Shown piece by piece: positions 58,110-64,000 of a stretch of 64,000 bases of DNA (position 1 is its first letter; each line of letters starts with the position of its first letter). The position numbers were made by a program, and so were the translations under genes. The notes beneath the pieces were generated by a model, which made no database searches, was not told the DNA's origin, and saw only the letters and a list, made by a program, of their open reading frames with translations. This DNA is from Deinococcus multiflagellatus (GTDB lineage Bacteria; Deinococcota; Deinococci; Deinococcales; Deinococcaceae), in NCBI RefSeq assembly GCF_020166415.1, contig NZ_JAIQXV010000003.1, positions 1 through 64,000 of the forward strand, in the 5' to 3' direction.

Positions 58110-59231
58110 ATGAGCCCCGCTTCATTTGCCGTCATCGTGGAAGAACATGGAGGCCCCGAGGTGCTGCGTTGGCAGGCCCGGCCCCTGCCCCAGCCCGGCC
58201 CAGGTCAGGTGCGGGTGCGCGTGGAGGTCACCGGCGTGAACTACGCCGATGTGCTGTCCCGGCGCGGCGGCTACGGGCCCGGCGCGCCGCTGCCGTTCGT
58301 GCCTGGACTGGACGCCGCCGGCACTGTGGACGCGCTGGGTGAAGGCGTGACCGACCTGACCGTGGGCACGCGGGTGGCCTGTTTCACCGCCGGGGGCAGC
58401 TACGCCACCCACGTGCTCGCGCCCGCCGCGTTCTGCCTGCCGCTCCCACCCGGGGTCGGCAGTGAGCAGGCCGCCGCACTGGTGCCGCTCTCCACGGCGT
58501 TCGGGGTGCTGCAGGCGGCTGGGGTGCAACCGGGTGAAACGGTCCTCATTCACGCGGCTGGGGGCGGTGTGGGGCACCTCGCCGTGCAACTGGCCCGGGC
58601 CCGGGGCGCGCGGGTGCTGGCCGTGGTGGGCGACCCAGGCCGCGCCGAATTCGTGCGTGGCCTGGGCGCGGACGCCGTGGTGAACCGCCACACGCAGGAT
58701 TTTGCCGCCCTGACCCTAGACCTGACCGGTGGCCGGGGCGCCGACGTGATTCTGGATTCGGTGGGCGGCGAGACCGCCGAGCGCGGTCTGGGCTGCCTCG
58801 CCCGGTTTGGCCGGCTGGTGACCTACGGGCATGCGGGCGGGCGCCCCGGCCTGATCCCTACCGCGCCTCTGCACGGCGAGGGCCGGGCCGTGATCGGGTA
58901 TTCCGGCGGCACCCTGCGCCAGCACCGCCCCGAGCAGGCCCGGACCGTGGCGCTGGCGGCCCTGGAGGCCCTGGCGCGCGGTGACGTGCGGGTGCACACC
59001 GGCCTGACCCTGCCCCTTCACCACGCGGCCGAGGCCCACCGCCGCGCCCAGGCGGGCGCCGTGAGCGAGCGCCTCACGTTGATGGCCCCTTATACGGATT
59101 CCGTCCATTTCCGTAACATCCAGAAAAGAACTGGATGTTCCTCCAATTCCCGGAAATCCGTACCCTTTCCCTCTCCCTCCGGTCGGAAAAATTCCGTCAG
59201 GTGTGACGGAATTTTTCGGAAGCCGTATTAG
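58110..59231 (+). CDS. Quinone oxidoreductase/zinc-independent alcohol dehydrogenase (MDR) with C-terminal extension from an inserted element
   Basis: About 373 residues. The MDR domain is clear: [32 protein letters not shown], a nucleotide-binding [21 protein letters not shown] and a C-terminal [21 protein letters not shown] proteins of this kind end near that point; the following 46 residues ([11 protein letters not shown] and on) come from the repeat element at 59093-59228. The real stop was probably a TAG right after LMAP. Protein made from the present sequence has an extra tail. Cofactor NADPH is likely. The start ATG at 58110 begins [15 protein letters not shown]. Confidence 0.85.
   Translation: MSPASFAVIVEEHGGPEVLRWQARPLPQPGPGQVRVRVEVTGVNYADVLSRRGGYGPGAPLPFVPGLDAAGTVDALGEGVTDLTVGTRVACFTAGGSYATHVLAPAAFCLPLPPGVGSEQAAALVPLSTAFGVLQAAGVQPGETVLIHAAGGGVGHLAVQLARARGARVLAVVGDPGRAEFVRGLGADAVVNRHTQDFAALTLDLTGGRGADVILDSVGGETAERGLGCLARFGRLVTYGHAGGRPGLIPTAPLHGEGRAVIGYSGGTLRQHRPEQARTVALAALEALARGDVRVHTGLTLPLHHAAEAHRRAQAGAVSERLTLMAPYTDSVHFRNIQKRTGCSSNSRKSVPFPSPSGRKNSVRCDGIFRKPY
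59093..59228. mobile_element. MITE-like element in overlapping stop codons
   Basis: About 136 bp with imperfect terminal inverted repeats (TACGGATTCCG at the left; ATACGGCTTCCG as the inverse of the right end) and TA on each side (59091-59092 and 59229-59230). It has internal hairpins: 59115-59123 with 59131-59139 (9 bp) and 59186-59199 with 59204-59217 (14 bp perfect, 4-nt loop). The left hairpin is also closed by TACGGATT (59093-59100) with AATCCGTA (59155-59162). It has no gene. Removing it plus one TA joins GCC CCT TAG for the oxidoreductase and gives the convergent ABC-F gene a TAA stop at the same place. Confidence 0.65.
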
Positions 59232-60829
59232 GCCAGCACCTGAACCTGTCCGCCCTCCACCCGCCAGACCCGGGTGGCCACCCGCGAAATCAGGGTGCGG
59301 TCGTGGCTGGCCAGCAGCACTGTGCCCGGAAAGGTCAGCAGGAAGCCTTCCAGGGCTTCAATGGCCTGCACGTCCAGGTGGTTGGTGGGTTCGTCCAGCA
59401 CCAGCACCTGGGCGCGGGTCACGCTCAGGCGGGCTAGGCTCAGGCGGGTGCGCTGGCCACCCGAAAGGGCGTCCAGGGCAAAGGCGGGGCCACCCGGCAC
59501 CTGCAGCCCAGCCGCCACTTCGTGCAGCTGGTGGGGGCTCAGGTGCGGGTTGGCGTCCAGCAGGGCGTCGCCCACCGTATGCAGGCCGCGCAGCTCCTCG
59601 CCGCCCTGCTCAAGAACGGCCCGGGTGAGCCCCGCGCCCCAGTGCACGGTGCCCTGGGCTGGCAGCTCGCCCAGCAGCGCGCGCAGCAGGGTACTTTTGC
59701 CGCCGCCATTGGGGCCGGTCAGGGCCACGCGCTCACCCCGGCGCACCTCCAGGTTCACCCCGCTCAGCACAGGCCGCCCGCCCCGCGTGACGGTCAGGCC
59801 CTGGGCGCGCAGCACCTCGGCCGGGCCAGGGGGCGCTGGGGGCAGGTTGAGCCGCACCACCCGTCCATCGGCGTAGGGTTTGGCCACCGCCTGCTCGTCC
59901 AGGCGGTCCAGCTGTTTCTGCATGGCGCGGGCGCGGGCCGAATGAATCTGCTGGGCACGCCCGGCCTTGTGGCTGGACAGAAACTTGTCGTTGTCGCGGG
60001 CGCGGCGGCGGTTCTCCTGCACGGCGCCCTTGCTGGCCTGCCGGCGCCGCTCCTCGTCCAGGGCGGCGCGCTTGCGCTGGTAGGCCGCGTGGTCGCGCGC
60101 CTGGGCCTCGCGCAGGGTGGCTTTCAGTCGCATGGCCTCGGTGTAGGCGCCGGGGTACTCGCGCAGCTCGCCGCGTTCCAGTTCGGCCGTGCGCGTGGCC
60201 ACCGCGTCCAGAAAGGCGCGGTCGTGGCTGGCCAGCACGAAGGCAGCGGGCGAGGCCCGAATCCAGTCTTCCAGCCACATGGCCCCCGCGCTGTCCAGAT
60301 GGTTGGTGGGTTCGTCCAGCAGGTGCACGTCGGCGGGCGAGAGCAGCAGCCTCGCCAGCAGCACACGCCGCGTCTGCCCGCCCGACAGCCGGTCAGCGGG
60401 GGCGTCGCCGCGCAGGTCTAACCCCGAAAGCACCGCTTCGGCCCGCGCCTCGAAGTCGTAGCCGCCCGCCACGCGCCAGTGTTCCTCGGCGTCGGCAAAA
60501 GCCTGAAGCGCCTCGCCCTGGCCGCCGTCCAGGGCCAGGGTCGCGGCGGCCAGGGCGAGGCGGGTGCGCTGCAGTTCGGCGGGGGTCACGGCGTCCAGCA
60601 CCGTGCCCTGCAGTTCGGCCTGCTGGGCCAGCAGGGCCACCCGGCCCGTGCGGGTCACGGTGCCCGCGTCCGGGGTGTCCAGACCGGCCAGCAGCCGCAG
60701 CAGCGAACTTTTCCCGCTGCCGTTGGCGCCGATCAGCGCCACGCGGTCCCCGGGGCCCACGTCCAGATCAAGGTTGTCAAAGATGGTGCGGTCGGCGTAG
60801 GAACGCGCGATCCCTGCGGCCTTCGGCAT
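59228..60829 (-). CDS. ABC-F ATPase
   Basis: 533 residues. Two ATPase domains without membrane parts: Walker [10 protein letters not shown] and GPNGGGKST, signatures LSGGQTRR and LSGGQRTR, Walker [11 protein letters not shown] and [12 protein letters not shown] charged linker of helices (about 215-300) joins them as in ABC-F proteins, which act on the ribosome (translation factor EttA-like or antibiotic protection). It lacks the typical EttA arm length, so the subfamily is open. GGGAG with 8-nt spacing precedes the ATG at 60829. Its stop codon lies in the target duplication of the inserted element. Confidence 0.9.
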   Translation of the reverse strand: MPKAAGIARSYADRTIFDNLDLDVGPGDRVALIGANGSGKSSLLRLLAGLDTPDAGTVTRTGRVALLAQQAELQGTVLDAVTPAELQRTRLALAAATLALDGGQGEALQAFADAEEHWRVAGGYDFEARAEAVLSGLDLRGDAPADRLSGGQTRRVLLARLLLSPADVHLLDEPTNHLDSAGAMWLEDWIRASPAAFVLASHDRAFLDAVATRTAELERGELREYPGAYTEAMRLKATLREAQARDHAAYQRKRAALDEERRRQASKGAVQENRRRARDNDKFLSSHKAGRAQQIHSARARAMQKQLDRLDEQAVAKPYADGRVVRLNLPPAPPGPAEVLRAQGLTVTRGGRPVLSGVNLEVRRGERVALTGPNGGGKSTLLRALLGELPAQGTVHWGAGLTRAVLEQGGEELRGLHTVGDALLDANPHLSPHQLHEVAAGLQVPGGPAFALDALSGGQRTRLSLARLSVTRAQVLVLDEPTNHLDVQAIEALEGFLLTFPGTVLLASHDRTLISRVATRVWRVEGGQVQVLA

Positions 60830-61366
60830 AGGTTGTCTCCCTGAATCAGTCAGGCCCCGCACGCCCGCACAGCGGCGCGGGCAGGGCAGCTCTCAACACG
60901 TTTGTTCAGGGATTACCAACGCAAGGGCAGCAGGGGTCCTTTGAATGGGCGAAGGGGTCAAGCCGCCGCAATTCGCCAGGGCAGGGCCTGGGGGTGGGCG
61001 CGCTGTCCCCAGGGTACGGTCCGCCGCCTGAAAAGGGGTGCGCCGAGTGGCTTAGCTGGGGGCAGGAACGTGGGTCATAGTTTTCGGCAGCAGGGCCATG
61101 CAGCGTGATGCAGCGCGGGAGGGACAGCTCTGGGGGCTGGAAATTGGGCGGGGAGGCACCGGAGGCTTGGGACTCGGAGGGCTGCTCATACGGAACTCAA
61201 TGGATTGCATACCCGTCTGGGCCGCGCGGTGGCCCCCTCACCCTTCCGTCGCTCCGCTCCTCCCTCCCTCTCCCACCAGGGGAGAGGGGCACGCCGAACC
61301 AGAGCAGGTCGGGTGCTGTCTTGCTGGCCTCCTTCGCGCCCTTCGGCACCGCCTTACAGTGAAGCC
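60830..61366. other. Gene-free divergent region
   Basis: 537 bp between ABC-F and the serine hydrolase genes. It contains a second repeat type, CCCTCTCCCACCAGGGGAGAGGGG, near 61265-61290, also seen around 43952-43977, and a TATACGG-like tag ATACGGAACTC near 61192. Start signals for the hydrolase are at the right edge. No gene is seen. Confidence 0.5.
61355..61360 (+). promoter_or_regulatory. -10 box for leaderless serine hydrolase
   Basis: TACAGT is 6 nt before the GTG at 61367, with no SD. This fixes the start, since a longer open reading exists upstream. Confidence 0.5.
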
Positions 61367-62794
61367 GTGACCCCTCCACTGCCGCGTACCTCTCCCGAAG
61401 CGCAGGGCCTGTCGTCGCGCGCCGTGCTGGCGTGGCTGGACGCGCTGGCCGAAGGCGGCCTGGAACTTCACAGTTTCATGTTGCTGCGCGCAGGGGCGGT
61501 GGTGGCCGAAGGGCACTGGGCCCCCTACACCCCGGCGCGCGTGCATCATCTGTATTCGCTGAGCAAAAGCGTGACGGCGATGGCGGTGGGCTGTCTGGTG
61601 GCGGATGGGCGGGTGCAGGTGGAGGACCGGCTGGTAGACCATTTCCCGGACGCGCTGCCGGAGACCGTGTCGCCCCACCTGGCCGCCATGCGCATTGAAG
61701 ACCTGCTGACCATGCGCAGCGGCCACGCCGAGGACATCACCGGCGCCCTGATGGCAGCCCAGGATGGCGACTGGGTGCGGGCCTTTCTGGCGCAGCCCGT
61801 GGCGCACCCGCCCGGCACCGGGTTCGTGTACAACAGCGCGGCCACCTTCATGCTCTCGGCGCTGGTGCAGCGGCTCTCGGGGCAGCCCCTGCTGGACTTC
61901 CTGCGCCCCCGGCTGCTGGGGCCGCTGGGCATTGAAGAGGCGCGCTGGGCTGCCAATGGGCAGGGCATCCACCTGGGCGGCTGGGGCCTGCACCTGACCA
62001 CCGAAGGCATAGCGCGCTTTGGGCAGTTCTGCTTGCAGCGGGGCGAGTGGGCGGGGCAAGCCCTGCTGCCTGCCGCGTGGGTGGACGCCGCCGTGCGGGC
62101 CCATGTGCCGCCCGGCGACGACCCCGGCAGCGACTGGGCCCAGGGCTACGGCTACCAGTTCTGGCGCTGTCGCCACGGCGCCTACCGGGCCGACGGCGCC
62201 CTTGGTCAGTTCTGCATCGTGATGCCGCGCGAGGGGGCGGTGCTGGCGATCACCGCCAACGTCGCTGACATGCAGCGCGTACTGGACCACGTCTGGACCC
62301 ACCTGCGCGGGGACATGGGCGCCGGGGCGTGCCCTGAGGACCCCACCGCGCTGGCCGCCCTGCGTGCCCGCTGCGAGGGGCTGCACCTGCCGCTGCCCGC
62401 GCCGGGCGCCCCTGGCCCCACGGCACCCCAGGAAGCGACCTACGTGTTCGAGGCCAACGATCTGGGCCTGACCGCCTGCTGGGTGGTGCTGGGCCCAGGG
62501 GGCGGCACCCTCACCTTCGCTGACGAGCGGGGCAAGCACCCAGTATCGGTGGGCTGGCTGGACTGGCACGAGGGCCGCACCACCGCGTGGCCCGTCAGCG
62601 AGGAACCCATGCTGGGCCGGGCGGTGCCCACGCGCGACGGTGGACAGCTCGTCACACTGCTGTGGCCAGAAGCCGGCTTTCACTGGAGCGTGACGGTGAA
62701 TGAGGCGGCCGGCACCCTGACGCTGATGCCGCCCGCCACGATGGGCTTTGCTGACCGGCCCCTGCGCGCCGTCCGGGCCGATGTGCTGGCCTGA
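61367..62794 (+). CDS. Serine hydrolase (beta-lactamase-type, class C fold)
   Basis: About 475 residues. The SxxK active serine is in YSLSKSVTA, and the Tyr in VYNSAATFMLS forms the YxN motif. HNG/KTG equivalent is seen at the C side. The last about 130 residues (about 345-475) form a separate beta-rich domain. No signal peptide is visible, unlike the other hydrolase in the window, so it may be cytoplasmic. Probably an esterase or D-aminopeptidase. The GTG at 61367 follows TACAGT by 6 nt. Confidence 0.85.
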   Translation: MTPPLPRTSPEAQGLSSRAVLAWLDALAEGGLELHSFMLLRAGAVVAEGHWAPYTPARVHHLYSLSKSVTAMAVGCLVADGRVQVEDRLVDHFPDALPETVSPHLAAMRIEDLLTMRSGHAEDITGALMAAQDGDWVRAFLAQPVAHPPGTGFVYNSAATFMLSALVQRLSGQPLLDFLRPRLLGPLGIEEARWAANGQGIHLGGWGLHLTTEGIARFGQFCLQRGEWAGQALLPAAWVDAAVRAHVPPGDDPGSDWAQGYGYQFWRCRHGAYRADGALGQFCIVMPREGAVLAITANVADMQRVLDHVWTHLRGDMGAGACPEDPTALAALRARCEGLHLPLPAPGAPGPTAPQEATYVFEANDLGLTACWVVLGPGGGTLTFADERGKHPVSVGWLDWHEGRTTAWPVSEEPMLGRAVPTRDGGQLVTLLWPEAGFHWSVTVNEAAGTLTLMPPATMGFADRPLRAVRADVLA

Positions 62795-63019
62795 TAAGGC
62801 ACTCAGGTGCGCTGGAGGCAAGGGGTGGGCGGACGCGTCAAGCGGCATCGCAAACTCGGAGAGTTCCGCAGGAGAGCGAACCCGAGACCAGGCGAGGCAA
62901 CGGCGATGAAACAGCAGCCCTCCGCTCTTCCCAAGAGGCTTCGGCATCTGTGTCGTCCCGGATGAAGGGGTGAAAGGCGCCTGAAGGCCCGGCCCTGTGC
63001 ACCGCCGCCCTCTCCCCGC

Positions 63020-63829
63020 TTATTCCCGCTTTCTCACCAGCAGGGCCAGCAGGAACACCGCCGTATTCACCAGCACAATGGTCGCGCCGGGGGCTGTGTT
63101 CAGGAAATAGCTGAGATACAGCCCCGTGACGCCGCCCGCTGTGCCCAGCAGCGCCGAGAGCGCCATCATCTTTTTCAGGCTGCGCGACAGCAGCCGGGCC
63201 GCCGCGCTGGACGTGATCAGCAGGCTCACGCTGAGGGTGGTGCCCACCAGCTGCACGGTCAGGACCACCACCAGGCCAATGACGATCAGCAGCAGGCTGT
63301 CAAGCCGCCGCACGGGGAGCCCCACCGCCCGCGCTTCGGTGGGGTCAAATGAGGCCAGCAGGAGTTCCTTTTGCAGCGCGCCCAGCAGGCCGCCCACCAG
63401 CGCCGTCAAGGCCAGCGCGCCCCACAGATCGGCCGGGGTCACGCCCAGCGGGTTGCCAATCAGAAAGTTGCTCAGGTCGGTGGTGAAGGTGGGCACGCGC
63501 GAAAGCAGCACGATCCCCAGGGCGAACATCCCCACGAACACAATGCCAATGGCGCTGTCCTGTTTCAGGCCGCTGCGCCGCCCCACCGCGCCAATGCCCA
63601 GGGCGGTCAGCACGGCGGCCACCAGCGCGCCCAGCAGGAGGTTGCCCTTCATCAGAAACGCCGCCACGATGCCCGGCAGCACCGCGTGGCTCATGGCGTC
63701 CCCGATGTAACTCAGCCCGCGCAGGACCACCCAGGCGCCCACCAGCGCGCAGAGCACGCTGACCAGCGTGACGGCCAGCAAGGCGCGCACGAAAAAGCCG
63801 AATTGCAGGGGGTCAGTGAGCCAGTCCAT
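63020..63829 (-). CDS. Mn/Zn ABC transporter permease (ABC-3 family)
   Basis: 269 residues, eight to nine membrane helices. It matches ZnuB/MntB-type permeases: [53 protein letters not shown], and [30 protein letters not shown]. Metal could be manganese or zinc; Deinococcus is known for high Mn(II). The start at 63829 begins [13 protein letters not shown]; a longer reading to 63949 covers low-complexity DNA. The gene for its ATPase appears just beyond (end at 63976), so it is the second gene of a transporter operon. Confidence 0.88.
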   Translation of the reverse strand: MDWLTDPLQFGFFVRALLAVTLVSVLCALVGAWVVLRGLSYIGDAMSHAVLPGIVAAFLMKGNLLLGALVAAVLTALGIGAVGRRSGLKQDSAIGIVFVGMFALGIVLLSRVPTFTTDLSNFLIGNPLGVTPADLWGALALTALVGGLLGALQKELLLASFDPTEARAVGLPVRRLDSLLLIVIGLVVVLTVQLVGTTLSVSLLITSSAAARLLSRSLKKMMALSALLGTAGGVTGLYLSYFLNTAPGATIVLVNTAVFLLALLVRKRE

Positions 63830-63975
63830 AGGGGGGGGTGGGGAGTGGGGAGTAGGGAGTGGGAAAAAAAGAAGGGCGAGCGTGGAACGTGGCGCGTGGT
63901 GTGTGGGAAAGGCCAGCAACAGGGGGGCGCGCGGGTGCCCCACCATCAACCATCAACCTTCCTCCATCACCGCCC
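63830..63975. other. Low-complexity spacer in transporter operon
   Basis: 146 bp of G-rich, repetitive DNA (repeats of GGGGAGTGGGGAGTAGGGAGTGGG and GTGGAACGTGGCGCGTGG). It separates the ATPase stop from the permease start; no gene is seen. Such spacers in Deinococcus often come from small repeats. Confidence 0.5.
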
Positions 63976-64000
63976 CTACGCATGCGTGGGCCCCAGGTGG
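63976..64000 (-). CDS. C-terminal end of an ABC transporter ATP-binding protein (partial)
   Basis: On the minus strand the last bases read HLGPTHA followed by TAG (stop at 63976-63978). A His-rich ending of this type is common for Mn/Zn ABC ATPases, and the downstream gene is the matching permease. Only eight codons are visible, so this is a contextual call. Confidence 0.3.

Overview
The window is high-GC DNA whose gene content points to a Deinococcus chromosome. It carries a Thermus/Deinococcus-type homoisocitrate dehydrogenase (lysine by the alpha-aminoadipate route), TrmFO, a clade-typical catalase, a LEA-like helical protein, HemQ, and many genes whose start codon lies only 5-8 nt after a TANNNT -10 box, which is the leaderless-mRNA arrangement common in this genus. 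No rRNA, tRNA, CRISPR array, complete transposase gene, phage or plasmid module was seen. Most of the window is ordinary chromosomal housekeeping sequence.

Layout. 0-10 kb: a frameshifted gene fragment, a GNAT protein, glycogen branching enzyme GlgB, a TPR-GGDEF diguanylate cyclase, ApbE, a nitroreductase, an exported protein and a Cys/Met-metabolism PLP enzyme, closed by a bidirectional terminator. 10-20 kb: homoisocitrate dehydrogenase; a split MnmC pair (methyltransferase and FAD oxidase as two translationally coupled genes); a second EF-G-like GTPase; threonine aldolase; an aldo/keto reductase-HemQ operon; an acetoacetate decarboxylase-like protein; a glyoxalase. 20-31 kb: signal peptidase I, a patatin, a small Ser/Thr kinase, a GH13 alpha-glucosidase, a GNAT-LCP operon, a lipoprotein, the clpS-clpA operon and a LEA-like protein. 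31-43 kb: a DUF1517-type Gly-rich exported protein, catalase with a very strong terminator, an HNH protein, a diheme cytochrome c, a PAP2 phosphatase, an orphan BMP/nucleoside-type ABC ATPase, then murD-ftsW-DMT exporter, and an exported repeat protein. 44-53 kb: trmFO, a frameshifted small gene, a divergent YdcF-like/DUF305 pair, a serine hydrolase, a double-GNAT protein, a DUF4258 protein with a structured leader, and zinc-ribbon proteins. 52-64 kb: a marR-P450 operon, purH, an HxlR regulator divergent from a nitroreductase, a quinone oxidoreductase and an ABC-F ATPase converging on a small mobile-element-like insertion, a beta-lactamase-fold hydrolase, and the end of a Mn/Zn ABC transporter operon.

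Most notable signals are in non-coding DNA. (1) A roughly 136-bp MITE-like element at 59093-59228 sits exactly in the overlapping stop codons of two convergent genes; removing it with one copy of a TA duplication restores a stop directly after the conserved end of the oxidoreductase. (2) A roughly 250-bp non-coding repeat family has three copies: two form a giant inverted repeat (38539-39090) and a third lies at 43689-43940, both at convergent gene ends. (3) A compact structured leader precedes the DUF4258 gene and includes an ATG-CCC-TGA mini-ORF directly after a -10 box. (4) The MarR-P450 and HxlR-nitroreductase loci have readable operator or promoter architecture. No unmistakably new multi-gene system was found.
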